DNA of 64,000 bases from Collinsella sp. GTDB taxonomy: Bacteria; Actinomycetota; Coriobacteriia; Coriobacteriales; Coriobacteriaceae. A program made the position numbers and the translations under genes. Where the stretch lies: assembly GCA_031296755.1 (NCBI GenBank), contig JAUMMZ010000026.1:58713-122712 (forward strand), read 5' to 3'. Under the pieces are notes generated by a model. That model did not search any database. It was not told where the DNA came from and worked only from the letters and a program-made list of their open reading frames with translations. Of this stretch, positions 1 through 8,725 are shown in pieces; within the stretch, counting starts at the first letter, position 1, and each line of letters starts with the position of its first letter.

Positions 1-977
1 GCATTGACCCAGTCGAGTTTCTTGGGGTCGAAGGTCGCCGGGTTCTTGGAGATGCGGTCGAGCGAGAACTTGCTGGCCAGGACGTCGCGCGGGATGATCG
101 TGGTCTCGCCGTCGAGCGACCAACCGAGCAGCGCCAGGTAGTTGACGAAAGCGTCGGACAGATAACCGGCGTCGCGGTACTCCTCCACCGAGGTGGCGCC
201 GTGGCGCTTGGAGAGCTTCTTGCCGTCGGCACCCAAGATCATGGAGATGTGCGCAAACGTAGGCACGGGCGCGCCGAGGGCCTCGTAGACCATGACCTGG
301 CGCGGGGTGTTGGACAGATGGTCGTCGCCGCGGATGACGTGGGTGATCTTCATCATGGCGTCGTCGACGACGGTCGCGAAGTTGTACGTGGGCGTGCCGT
401 CGGAGCGGAAGATGACGAAGTCGTCGAGCTCCTTGGCATCGAAGGTCACCTCGCCGTGGACGGCGTCGTGGATGACGACGTCGCCGCGGTCCTCGGGCAC
501 CTTGATACGCAGAACGTAGGGCTCGCCGGCCTCGATGCGACGACGGGCCTCCTCAGGATCAAGATCGCGGCAGCGGCGCTGATAGCCCTGGAAGGGATCC
601 TTGCGCTCCTGGGCGGCCTTACGATCGGCGTCAAGCTGCTCCTTGGTGCAGAAGCAGGGATAGGCCTTGCCCTCGTCCCAGAGCTTCTGGGCGGCCTGCT
701 TGTACAGGTCCAGGCGCTCGGTCTGGGCATAGGGGCCAAAGTCGCCGCCCACCTCGGGGCCCTCGTCCCAGTCAAGACCCAGCCAACGCATGGCGCGCAG
801 GATGATCTGCGTGTTCTCGTCAGTGGAACGGGTGGGGTCGGTGTCGTCGATGCGCAGGATGAACGTGCCGCCGTTTGCGCGGGCAAAAGCCCAGTTATAG
901 ATAGCGGTGCGGGCGCCGCCGATGTGCAGCTTGCCCGTCGGTGAGGGTGCAAAGCGGACGCGAACGTCTGATGCCAT
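1..977 (-). CDS. gltX: Glutamyl-tRNA synthetase, N-terminal part (cut by window edge)
   Basis: Charges tRNA-Glu with glutamate in the cytoplasm. The reading frame starts at an ATG at 977 (MASDVRVRFAPSPTGKLHIG) with GAGGAGAT upstream, and is open to base 1, giving 325 residues of an expected 480-500. The class I signature HIGG sits at residues 18-21 and the KMSKS-type loop KLSKR at about 254-258, the right spacing for the family. The C-terminal anticodon-binding part lies outside the window. It is divergent from metK across a 321-bp spacer that holds a large inverted repeat. Whether the enzyme is discriminating or also charges tRNA-Gln cannot be judged without the C-terminus. Confidence 0.95.
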   Translation of the reverse strand, partial: MASDVRVRFAPSPTGKLHIGGARTAIYNWAFARANGGTFILRIDDTDPTRSTDENTQIILRAMRWLGLDWDEGPEVGGDFGPYAQTERLDLYKQAAQKLWDEGKAYPCFCTKEQLDADRKAAQERKDPFQGYQRRCRDLDPEEARRRIEAGEPYVLRIKVPEDRGDVVIHDAVHGEVTFDAKELDDFVIFRSDGTPTYNFATVVDDAMMKITHVIRGDDHLSNTPRQVMVYEALGAPVPTFAHISMILGADGKKLSKRHGATSVEEYRDAGYLSDAFVNYLALLGWSLDGETTIIPRDVLASKFSLDRISKNPATFDPKKLDWVN

Positions 978-1064
978 GGAAATCTCCTCGATTGCAGGAT
1001 GGATGTCTAACTGCACCAGTATAAAGCATCAAAGCAACCTCCGCACAAAGGGCACCGACCCAGT

Positions 1065-1186
1065 CATTGGGTAGCTAATTTTGGGACGGGGCTTTTTTAG
1101 CTACCCTATATCGAGATTGGTCTTAGGCTCCGAAGACTCCGGATTGGGTAGCTAAAAAAGCCCCGTCCCAAATTAGCTAACCAATG
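1065..1186. repeat. Long imperfect inverted repeat between gltX and metK
   Basis: Left arm 1065-1106 and right arm 1146-1186 are complementary over about 41 bases with one mismatch and one single-base indel. They are separated by a 39-nt loop. Each arm carries TTTGGGACGGGGCTTTTTTA and is itself bordered by TAGCTACCC/GGGTAGCTA. A shorter stem (GTCTT/AAGAC) can form in the loop. It lies between two divergent genes, so it is not an ordinary terminator of either. It could be a miniature transposable element, a protein-binding cruciform or a transcribed hairpin. The rest of the 978-1298 spacer shows no gene. Confidence 0.85.
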
Positions 1187-1298
1187 GCTCGGTGCGGAAA
1201 GGGTGTGAATGTTTGATTTACGCGCTATGATGTGCCCTTGCATAGAGAGCCTGGCGGAATGGTAACGGTCGCCGGGACACGTTTTTGAAAGGACAATC

Positions 1299-2579
1299 AT
1301 GTCAGAAGAACTTCGTTCCATCCCGCCCCAGAAGGGTTCCTTTGTGTTTACGTCGGAGTCGGTGACCGAAGGCCATCCCGATAAGATCGCCGACCAGATC
1401 AGCGATGCCGTCCTCGACGCAATCCTCGCTAAAGAAATAGAGCTGCAGGAGCAGGGCTATATTGCGCCCAACGGCGTGCCCGCCAACGTGGAAAACGTCC
1501 GTTGCGCCTGCGAGACTCTCGTGACCACCGGCACCGTCATCGTCGCCGGCGAGATCCGCACCCAGGCATACGTTGACGTGCAGGAAATTGCCCGCGGCGT
1601 CATCCGCCGCATCGGCTACAACCGCGCCAAGTTTGGCTTTGACTGCGATACATGCGGTGTCATGAGCCTCATCCACGAGCAGTCCCCCGATATCGCCCAG
1701 GGCGTCGACGAGTCGTTTGAGACCCAGACCGGCGCGACCACCGACCCGATCGACCTGATCGGTGCCGGCGACCAGGGCATGATGTTCGGATATGCCTCCA
1801 ACGAGACCAAGACCCTCATGCCCATGCCGCACTACCTGGCAAGCCGCCTGGCCGAGCGCCTGGCCGCCGCGCGCCACGACGGTACCCTGCCCTATCTGCG
1901 TCCCGACGGCAAGACCCAGGTCACCGTGCGCTACGAGGAAGGCAAGCCCGTCGAGGTCACGACCATCGTCATCTCCACGCAGCACGCTGCCGAGATCGAG
2001 GACATGGGCAAGATCAAGTCCGACCTCATCGAGCATGTCATCGCTCCCGTCATGGCTGCCGAGAACATGCCGTGGGACGGCGCCGACATCTATGTGAACC
2101 CCACCGGCCGCTTTGTCGTGGGCGGCCCCATGGGCGACACGGGCCTGACCGGCCGCAAGATCATCGTCGACACCTATGGCGGCTACGGTCGTCACGGCGG
2201 CGGTGCCTTTAGCGGCAAGGACTGCACCAAGGTCGACCGCTCTGCCGCGTATGCCGCGCGCTGGGTCGCTAAGAACGTGGTCGCTGCCGGTTTGGCCGAC
2301 CGCTGCGAAGTCGAGCTTGCCTACGCCATCGGCGTATCCAAGCCCCTCTCAATCATGGTCGACACCTTCGGTACCGCACATATTGCCGAGGACAAGATCG
2401 TTGAAGCCGTAGAGAAGACCTTCGACCTGCGCCCGGGCGCCATCATCCGCGACCTGGACCTGCGTCGTCCCATCTACGAGAAGACGGCAGCCTACGGTCA
2501 CTTTGGCCGCGAAGACCCCGACTTCACCTGGGAGAAGACCGACCGAGTCGAAGAGCTCAAAGCAGCCTGCGGCCTGTAA
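1299..2579 (+). CDS. metK: S-adenosylmethionine synthase
   Basis: Makes S-adenosylmethionine from methionine and ATP in the cytoplasm. At 426 residues it is slightly longer than the usual 380-400. The ATP/methionine motif GHPDKIADQISDAVLD is at residues 25-40, the GAGDQGMMFGYA motif in the middle, and the P-loop-like GGGAFSGKD in the C-terminal third. The ATG at 1299 has GAAAGGA six bases upstream. A strong terminator follows at 2620-2655, so it is probably a single-gene transcript. No SAM riboswitch was recognised in the leader. Confidence 0.98.
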   Translation: MSEELRSIPPQKGSFVFTSESVTEGHPDKIADQISDAVLDAILAKEIELQEQGYIAPNGVPANVENVRCACETLVTTGTVIVAGEIRTQAYVDVQEIARGVIRRIGYNRAKFGFDCDTCGVMSLIHEQSPDIAQGVDESFETQTGATTDPIDLIGAGDQGMMFGYASNETKTLMPMPHYLASRLAERLAAARHDGTLPYLRPDGKTQVTVRYEEGKPVEVTTIVISTQHAAEIEDMGKIKSDLIEHVIAPVMAAENMPWDGADIYVNPTGRFVVGGPMGDTGLTGRKIIVDTYGGYGRHGGGAFSGKDCTKVDRSAAYAARWVAKNVVAAGLADRCEVELAYAIGVSKPLSIMVDTFGTAHIAEDKIVEAVEKTFDLRPGAIIRDLDLRRPIYEKTAAYGHFGREDPDFTWEKTDRVEELKAACGL

Positions 2580-2619
2580 TTGGGAACCACCAAGGTCACA
2601 ACAACATATGCACTTTCAA

Positions 2620-2655
2620 AAGAAGTACCGGTCCCAACCGGTACTTCTTTTTTAT
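2620..2655 (+). terminator. Rho-independent terminator of metK
   Basis: A 12-13-bp perfect stem (AAGAAGTACCGGT / ACCGGTACTTCTT) with a 5-nt loop is followed by a T-rich run, 40 bases after the metK stop. Confidence 0.93.
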
Positions 2656-2750
2656 TTAACCGGTGATGAAGATGAGCCACCGCGGGACATGGAATAGGTC
2701 ACCAGCCAATGAATTTTGGAGCACACGCGCCTCTACCATGTATCCTTAGT

Positions 2751-2866
2751 CCCGAGGGCGGGGCATAAGGTCGATCGCGAGTTCCGCACGAGCCGGAGAG
2801 CACTTAATGTGCTCTCCGTGCGAGCAGGACTGTCCGAGCAGGCGACCTTATGCCCCGCCCCTCGGG
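2751..2866 (+). repeat. Structured inverted-repeat element, copy A, upstream of sdaA
   Basis: Outer arms 2751-2773 and 2843-2866 are complementary over 23 bp apart from one extra base. The inner part holds a second hairpin at 2794-2818 (CGGAGAGCAC / TTAAT / GTGCTCTCCG). The inner sequence is clearly related to the element at 40528-40656 on the opposite strand. Both contain GCGAGTTCCGCACG, AGCACTTAATGTGCT and GCAGGACTGT in the same order, while the outer stems differ but still pair. The element ends 25 bases before the sdaA start codon and leaves that gene's ribosome-binding site outside. It may be a cis-acting RNA leader, a free RNA or a mobile repeat. 2656-2750 shows nothing else recognisable. 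Confidence 0.85.
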
Positions 2867-2891
2867 ACGATGGGATAGAACAGGAGCGCAT

Positions 2892-4499
2892 ATGGCAGGC
2901 AAGCCGCAAACACTAGCTACGACCTCGGCATTCGAGATCTTGGGCCCCGTCATGGTCGGCCCCAGTTCATCGCACACCGCCGGCGCCCTGCGCTGCGCCC
3001 AAGTTGCCGCCAGCCTGCTGGAAGGCCGCATCACCAAAGTCACCTTTGGCCTGTGGAACTCCTTCGCCCACACCTACCGCGGCCACGGCACAGACCGTGC
3101 GCTCGTCGCGGGCATACTGGGCCTCGACACCGATGACGAGAACATCAAGCAGGCCTTCGACCTCGCGCGCGAGCAGGGCCTCGAATATCACTTTGACATC
3201 AAGGGCGACGACGCCTCCATCCACCCCAACACCGTCGACATCGAAATGGTCGACGACACGGGCGCCACGGCACAGGTCCGCGGCGAGAGCCTGGGCGGCG
3301 GCAAGATGCGCATCAGCCGCATTAACGGCGTCGGCGTCGACATCTCGGGCATGTATTCCACGCTCTTCGTGGCGCACAAGGACGTCCCCGGCGTGCTCGC
3401 CGCGCTCACGAACCTGCTTGCCTACGCACACGTGAACATCGCCTTCTGCCGCACCTACCGCACCGAAGTGGGAGGCCAGGCCTATTCCGTCTTTGAGACC
3501 GACGGCGCCCCCGACGACACCGTCGTCCCCATGCTGCGCAAGCTCGACAATGTCGATTACGCCACGTTTATCGAGCTCCCGGGCTCGGCCTCGTCGCTCT
3601 CCCCCGGCGTCTCGACCAAGGAGATCTTTGACGACGGCGAGCAGCTGCTCGATGCGTGCGCCGAGCTCGGTTTGAATATCGGCGCCGTCATGGCCCTGCG
3701 CGAGGCGCGTCTGACCGGCGAGGCCCATGCTATCGCAGCCATGCGCCGCGTGCTAAACGTCATGCGCGAGGAGACCACGGCCCCCATCGCCAATCCGCAG
3801 CGATCGCTCGGCGGACTTATCGGCGGCGAGGCCAAACTCGTCGATGCCACCGGCCGCAATGATTTGAGCACAAGCCTAATGGGCACCGTTCAGACCGATG
3901 CCGTAGCCCGCGCAATGGCCGTGCTCGAGCGCTCCGCCACCATGGGTGTAATTGTCGCCGCCCCCACGGCCGGCTCCGCGGGCGTCGTCCCCGGCTGCGT
4001 GCTGGCGCTCGCCGATCACCTCCAGCTCGACGACGAGCAGGTCATGGATGCCCTCTACTGCGCCGCCGCCATCGGACTCAACCTCACCACGAGCGCCTGC
4101 GTCGCCGGCGCCGAGGGCGGATGCCAGGCCGAGGTTGGAAGCGCTGCCGCCATGGCCGCCGCCGCGCTGGTCCAGATGATGGGCGGCACGCCCGGGCAAG
4201 CGCTCGACGCCAGCTCCATCGCGCTGAGCAACCTGTTGGGCCTCGTTTGCGACCCTGTCGGCGGCCTTGTCGAGGTGCCCTGCCAAAACCGCAACGCCAT
4301 CGGCGTGGCCGCGGCCTTTAGCTCGGCGCAGCTCGCCCTCGCCGGCATCAAAAGCCTGGTGCCGTTTGACCAGATGGCACACGTGATGCTCTCGGTGGGC
4401 CACGCCCTGCCTGCCACGTTGCGCGAGACGGCCAAGGGCGGCATCGCGCAGGCTCCGGCAGCGCTTTCGGCGTGCGCGAAATGCGGAATATGCGGTTAG
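2892..4499 (+). CDS. sdaA: L-serine ammonia-lyase, fused beta-alpha, iron-sulfur type
   Basis: Deaminates L-serine to pyruvate with an oxygen-sensitive [4Fe-4S] cluster, as in anaerobic serine use. Single-chain form of 535 residues. The N-terminal beta domain has the GPVMVGPSSSHTAGA signature at about 17-31, followed by an ACT-like regulatory segment (about 155-235) and the alpha domain (about 255-535). Three cysteines in GCQAEVG, CDPVGG and PCQNRNA match the cluster ligands of SdaA-type enzymes. An upstream in-frame ATG at 2850 lies inside the repeat element. The ATG at 2892 is preferred because CAGGAG precedes it and the homologous sequence begins there. A 24-base palindrome follows the stop. 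Confidence 0.96.
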   Translation: MAGKPQTLATTSAFEILGPVMVGPSSSHTAGALRCAQVAASLLEGRITKVTFGLWNSFAHTYRGHGTDRALVAGILGLDTDDENIKQAFDLAREQGLEYHFDIKGDDASIHPNTVDIEMVDDTGATAQVRGESLGGGKMRISRINGVGVDISGMYSTLFVAHKDVPGVLAALTNLLAYAHVNIAFCRTYRTEVGGQAYSVFETDGAPDDTVVPMLRKLDNVDYATFIELPGSASSLSPGVSTKEIFDDGEQLLDACAELGLNIGAVMALREARLTGEAHAIAAMRRVLNVMREETTAPIANPQRSLGGLIGGEAKLVDATGRNDLSTSLMGTVQTDAVARAMAVLERSATMGVIVAAPTAGSAGVVPGCVLALADHLQLDDEQVMDALYCAAAIGLNLTTSACVAGAEGGCQAEVGSAAAMAAAALVQMMGGTPGQALDASSIALSNLLGLVCDPVGGLVEVPCQNRNAIGVAAAFSSAQLALAGIKSLVPFDQMAHVMLSVGHALPATLRETAKGGIAQAPAALSACAKCGICG

Positions 4500-4516
4500 C
4501 GAGCAAAAGCGAACGA

Positions 4517-4540
4517 TAGGTGGGACATATGTCCCACCTA
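4517..4540. repeat. 24-base perfect palindrome after sdaA
   Basis: The sequence is self-complementary with no loop and is built on GTGGGACA / TGTCCCAC. It begins 18 bases after the sdaA stop and has no strong T tract. The same half-site recurs at 44038-44069 around a loop. It may be an operator or a weak transcription end. Confidence 0.7.
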
Positions 4541-4649
4541 ATCTTTATCGCCACCGTTTTCGTAACACAAGCAACTGCGTAATCGCTATAATTCAAGCCC
4601 AGTCAAAACACGATGAGCCGCAAGGCGAAACTCGAAGGAAATATACACG

Positions 4650-6383
4650 ATGTCGCAAAACGACCGCACCCAACTGATCCCCGACCCGCAACAGCCTAGC
4701 AGGCATGCCGGTGGTGTCCAGTCGCCGCGTCCGATTGCACCGAACCACAGCAGGCAGCGCGGTGCTTCAAACGCCTCTCAGCGCCCGGGTCAGCAGCATC
4801 AGCAGCATCAACGACTCCAGCAGCACGCTGTAAACAGCAACACGCGCAGACAGGCGACCTCGCACTCACGCGCCAATCGCAACAACACTCAAAAATCGGG
4901 CGGCAGCAATAAGCTTGGCGGAAAGACGACTCTCTTTGTGGTCTTGGGCCTCGTCGCCATTGTCTACATCGTAGGCGTCGTGGCGTTCTCGCAGGTCGCA
5001 TACCCCAACACCACGATTGCCGGCGTGGACATCTCGTTCTCAAACGCTTCGTCAGCCGCCACTAAGGTTAACTCGGCATGGAAGCACTACAAACTCACCG
5101 TGTCGGGCGACGACTTTAGCTGGACCTACCAGCCCAAATCCGATGAGCCCATCGTCGACGGCGAAACTGCCGCAAAAGAGATTATCAGTCACAATGAAGC
5201 CTTTATGTGGCCGGCTCGCCTTGTCGAGTCGTTAAGCGGCAAAACCAAGACCGCCGTCGCCACCAATGAGGTCAACCTCGATCAAGACGTCGACCTGTCC
5301 ATGCTCTCCAATGCCTTTGATCAAAAGCAGTTCGAAGAGGACCTGGGCGCCGCCATCGATGCCTTTAACGAAGGTCGTTCCGGCACCTTTGAGGCCTCGA
5401 GCTCCTATGACGAGCAAGCTGGCAAGTTCACCGTGGAGAAGGCCCGCTCCAACGAAAAGCTCAGCCGCAAGCACGTGATCAAATATGCCGAGCTTGAGCT
5501 CGCATCGCTGGCCGAATCCGTCGATATCACCAAGATCGGCAACGACGCCTACGAGCCCCTCAACGGCACGCTCACCAACGACCAGATTCAAGCCGCATGC
5601 GATGCAGCCAACAACTTCCTGGGCGTCAACGTGACCCTCAAGCTCAACGGCGAGGATGCCGACAAGGTTGATGGCAGCTCCGTGTTGCAGTGGATCAGCT
5701 TTGCCGATCCGGCCAACCCCACGCTCGATACGTCGCAGATCAGCAGCTGGGCAACCGAACTCGCCAACGGCTTTAATACCGTGGGCTCCACTCGTTGGTG
5801 GACGCGCGCCGATGGCAAGCAGTGCGCCGTCGAAGGCGGCGACTTTGGTTGGTCCATCGACAGCAGCTCGCTCGCCAAGCAGGTCGAGGACGCCATTAAC
5901 AACAAGCAGACCGGCGAGATCGAGATCAAGTACTCCCAGAAGGCCGACACCTTTACCGCAAAGGGAGAGCCCGACTGGAAGGCGTATATCGACGTCGACC
6001 TGTCCGAGCAGCACGCGCGCTACTATGACGAGAGCGGCAATATCGTGTGGGAGGCCAACTTTATTTCCGGCAAACCGGGCGAAGACGCCACCCCCGTGGG
6101 TGTGTGGCAAATCAACAGCAACGACGGCGGCAGCACCCTGATCGGAGCCAAGGACCCCAAGACCGGTAAGCCCAAATATGAGAGCCCGGTGAGCTACTGG
6201 ATGCCGTTTGAGGGCAACATGATCGGCTTCCACGACGCCACCTGGCAAAACGACAAGAGCTTCGATAACGCCGAGTCGTACAAGTGGTGCGGCAGCCACG
6301 GTTGCATCAACCTGCGCCTGGCCGACGCCAAGGCACTGCACGATTGCATCAAAGTCGGCCTGTGCGTGGTTGTCCACTCGTAG
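4650..6383 (+). CDS. Membrane-anchored L,D-transpeptidase (YkuD domain)
   Basis: Probably forms 3-3 peptidoglycan cross-links or attaches proteins to the wall on the outer face of the membrane. The 577-residue protein has a Q/H/R-rich cytoplasmic tail (1-90) and one membrane segment (about 94-113). A long extracellular region with an NTTIAGVDISF start resembles the peptidoglycan-binding domains of Gram-positive L,D-transpeptidases. The C-terminal YkuD domain contains GFHDATW and the catalytic SHGCINLRL (Cys at about 552). The ATG has GAAGGA nine bases upstream. A TATAAT at 4587-4592 is a possible -10 box without a clear -35. Its exact cross-linking role is inferred. Confidence 0.9.
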   Translation: MSQNDRTQLIPDPQQPSRHAGGVQSPRPIAPNHSRQRGASNASQRPGQQHQQHQRLQQHAVNSNTRRQATSHSRANRNNTQKSGGSNKLGGKTTLFVVLGLVAIVYIVGVVAFSQVAYPNTTIAGVDISFSNASSAATKVNSAWKHYKLTVSGDDFSWTYQPKSDEPIVDGETAAKEIISHNEAFMWPARLVESLSGKTKTAVATNEVNLDQDVDLSMLSNAFDQKQFEEDLGAAIDAFNEGRSGTFEASSSYDEQAGKFTVEKARSNEKLSRKHVIKYAELELASLAESVDITKIGNDAYEPLNGTLTNDQIQAACDAANNFLGVNVTLKLNGEDADKVDGSSVLQWISFADPANPTLDTSQISSWATELANGFNTVGSTRWWTRADGKQCAVEGGDFGWSIDSSSLAKQVEDAINNKQTGEIEIKYSQKADTFTAKGEPDWKAYIDVDLSEQHARYYDESGNIVWEANFISGKPGEDATPVGVWQINSNDGGSTLIGAKDPKTGKPKYESPVSYWMPFEGNMIGFHDATWQNDKSFDNAESYKWCGSHGCINLRLADAKALHDCIKVGLCVVVHS

Positions 6384-6451
6384 TGCAACGCGCGCATTCC
6401 TACAACGTGGAACCGCTGCGACCAATCTAACAGTTCCGAAAGAAACCGTCC

Positions 6452-6481
6452 TATGCGCCCGCCCCAACCGGTGGGCGCATA
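6452..6481. repeat. Hairpin between L,D-transpeptidase gene and efflux operon
   Basis: TATGCGCCC (6452-6460) pairs perfectly with GGGCGCATA (6473-6481) across a 12-nt loop. It is followed by TAATTATC rather than a T tract. It could be a terminator of the upstream gene or an operator overlapping a TATAAT at 6480-6485. Confidence 0.55.
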
Positions 6482-6515
6482 TAATTATCGAGGTTCTTTC
6501 TATAAAGGAGACGCT

Positions 6516-7952
6516 ATGCCGAATGTCCCCACGATCACCCCGGGCCCAGATGATACCGAGCGCACGCCCGAAGGTGCCACCGAAACGTTTCCTCTGATTA
6601 CAAACGTACATGCCGACAAGCAGAGCGGACGCGCGAACGATACGGCCGAGATTTCCGATGAAGAGGCATATGCCAAGCTCAAGGCAAAGCGTGCCGAACG
6701 CCGACGCAAAAAGCTGATTCGTCGCGGTATTGCCGCCGGCGTCGTGGGTGCCGTCGCGCTCATTGCCATTGTTGCAACCCTTGTTATCAATGTGCAGCCA
6801 CAGGGCGCTAGCGGTCCTGTGACCGACATAGTGACCGAGGGCACGTTTACCACAACGGTCGAGGCGAAAGGCCAGCTCAAACCCATTTCGTCCTCAGTGG
6901 TCTCCCCTTCTGTCGACGGCACGGTCGATTCTATCAACGTGCAGGCAGGCCAATCCGTCAACGAGGGCGACGTGCTTATGACCATTAAAAACGACGAGCT
7001 CGATCGCAACGTTGCCGAGGCGCAGCGTGCAGTTGCTGCCGCTCAAGAAGACCTCGCCAACGCGCAGAAAGCCGCAGCTGCTGCGCAGGCCACCCCAACG
7101 ACGGACGTCGAGGGAGCTTCCGCAGCGGCTGGCGTCTCCGCCGCATCAGTGGACACGAACGCCGTATCGGCCGCGCAGCGCAGCCTCGCATCAGCCCAGG
7201 CAAACCTCGACCAGGCGAACGCCAAGGCCTCCAGTCGCACGGTCACGGCCCCGAGCTCGGGTAGCATCGTGGAGCTCAATGCCAAAGTGGGCGCCACGGT
7301 TACAGGCGGCATGATCATGGGCGAAAGCGATACGAGCGGCGGCAAGCAGTGCATGCAGATCGCCGACCTATCTAAGATGAAGGTGACCGTGCAGGTGGGC
7401 GAAAAGGACATCGCCAAGATCGCCGTTGGGCAGAGCGCCAACGTCACGTATCCCGCGTTTCCCGATATCGTAAGCCAGGGCACCGTCACGGCTATCGCGT
7501 CGGTGGCAAACTCCGACGCCGCCAACGGTGGCGGCGGCAGCGTGACCTTTAACGTCGACATTCTCATCGAGGCGCCCGACGCGCGCCTGAAGCCGGGCAT
7601 GACGGCCGAGGTCTCGGTGGTGACCGAGCAGCTCGACGACGTGGTGATGGTGCCGACGATGGCGCTCATGACCGAAGACGGCGAACACTATTACGTCAAC
7701 GTCGCAACCGATGACGAGGGCAAGCAAACCCATCGCGTGAAGGTGACCGTCGTGACGCAAAACGACAACGAAGCCGTAGTCGGCAAGACACAGGTTAAGC
7801 GCGACGACCAGGGCAACGAGATCAACCCCAACGTTCCGGTTACCAAGCTGCGCGAGGGCGACACCCTCGTCATGGACACCGGAGCGGACGCAACGGCTGA
7901 CGGCGGCTACGGTGCGGATTCGGGCAGTATGTCTGCCGACGAGGGCATGTAA
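6516..7952 (+). CDS. Efflux transporter adaptor subunit (HlyD/MacA type)
   Basis: Adaptor of a three-part ABC exporter; it would link the permease to the cell exterior. 478 residues: a charged cytoplasmic tail, a membrane anchor at about 71-92, a lipoyl-like half-domain (SPSVDGTVDSINVQAGQSV), and an alanine/glutamine-rich coiled-coil hairpin (about 145-230). The second lipoyl half, with TVTAPSSGSIVELNAKVGATV, and a beta-barrel follow. The ATG at 6516 follows a good AAGGAG; an in-frame ATG 63 bases upstream lies in the hairpin and is not chosen. The stop codon overlaps the ATG of the ATPase by one base, so the genes are translationally coupled. The substrate is unknown. Confidence 0.9.
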   Translation: MPNVPTITPGPDDTERTPEGATETFPLITNVHADKQSGRANDTAEISDEEAYAKLKAKRAERRRKKLIRRGIAAGVVGAVALIAIVATLVINVQPQGASGPVTDIVTEGTFTTTVEAKGQLKPISSSVVSPSVDGTVDSINVQAGQSVNEGDVLMTIKNDELDRNVAEAQRAVAAAQEDLANAQKAAAAAQATPTTDVEGASAAAGVSAASVDTNAVSAAQRSLASAQANLDQANAKASSRTVTAPSSGSIVELNAKVGATVTGGMIMGESDTSGGKQCMQIADLSKMKVTVQVGEKDIAKIAVGQSANVTYPAFPDIVSQGTVTAIASVANSDAANGGGGSVTFNVDILIEAPDARLKPGMTAEVSVVTEQLDDVVMVPTMALMTEDGEHYYVNVATDDEGKQTHRVKVTVVTQNDNEAVVGKTQVKRDDQGNEINPNVPVTKLREGDTLVMDTGADATADGGYGADSGSMSADEGM

Positions 7953-8725
7953 TGCGTCCCGTTATCGACATCCGCAACGTGCACCGCATCTTTGAGAGCG
8001 AGGCGGGGTGCGCCCACATCCTGCACAACGTGAGCCTGGCGGTAAATCCCGGCGAATTCGTCGCTATCACCGGCCCCTCGGGCTCGGGCAAGTCGACGCT
8101 CATGAACATCCTAGGCTGCCTGGATAAGCCGACGGCGGGCGACTACTACCTGCAAGGGCTCAACGTTGCCGAGCTCGACGATGACGAGCTCACCGAAGTT
8201 CGCGCCCTGAGCATTGGCTTTGTCTTTCAGAGCTTCAACCTGCTGCCGCGCCTGTCGGTTATCGAAAACGTCATGCTGCCGCTGGCCTACACCAATGTGC
8301 CCCGTAGCCAGCGCGAAATGCGCGCCGTGCACGCGCTGCAGGCCGTCACGCTGCCGGTCGACCACTGGGACCACCGCATATCCGAGCTCTCGGGCGGCCA
8401 GATGCAGCGTGTCGCCATCGCACGCGCCCTCGTCAATGACCCGCCCATCATTCTGGCCGACGAGCCGACGGGAAACCTTGACTCCGCCACCGGAGCGCTT
8501 GTAATGGAGACCTTCCATAGACTTCAGGAGCGCGGCAAAACCATCGTTCTTATCACACACGACCCCGGCATCGCCGCCGAAGCCGACCGTGCCGTGACCA
8601 TCCGCGACGGTCGCATTCACGACGGCGCGTATATTCCACATGCACCGCGGACCCTGCGCAGCGCCGTAGATAGCCTGCCCATGATTTCCGCCTCCGCTAA
8701 CCCGCCGAAAGGAGTGATGGGATGA
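7952..8725 (+). CDS. MacB-type ABC transporter ATP-binding protein
   Basis: ATPase of the efflux system formed with its two neighbours. 257 residues with Walker A GPSGSGKST at 41-49, Q-loop FVFQSFNLLPR, ABC signature LSGGQMQRVAIARAL, Walker B IILADEPTGNLD and an H-loop histidine in LITHDP. This matches the LolD/MacB subfamily. About 35 residues extend past the usual end. The start overlaps the preceding stop by one base, and its own stop overlaps the permease start in ATGA. Confidence 0.96.
   Translation: MRPVIDIRNVHRIFESEAGCAHILHNVSLAVNPGEFVAITGPSGSGKSTLMNILGCLDKPTAGDYYLQGLNVAELDDDELTEVRALSIGFVFQSFNLLPRLSVIENVMLPLAYTNVPRSQREMRAVHALQAVTLPVDHWDHRISELSGGQMQRVAIARALVNDPPIILADEPTGNLDSATGALVMETFHRLQERGKTIVLITHDPGIAAEADRAVTIRDGRIHDGAYIPHAPRTLRSAVDSLPMISASANPPKGVMG

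Noticed and set aside
201..944. 247-codon plus-strand frame at the left edge
   Set aside because: It lies opposite gltX, whose HIGG and KLSKR motifs are clear on the minus strand.
1190..1298. Possible SAM riboswitch in the metK leader (AGAGAG and GC-rich pairs)
   Set aside because: The leader left after the inverted repeat is only about 110 bases and I could not match the conserved cores of the known SAM riboswitch classes.
2850..2891. Upstream start for sdaA inside the repeat element
   Set aside because: The added 14 residues are encoded by the hairpin arm, have no ribosome-binding site, and the conserved protein begins at the ATG at 2892.
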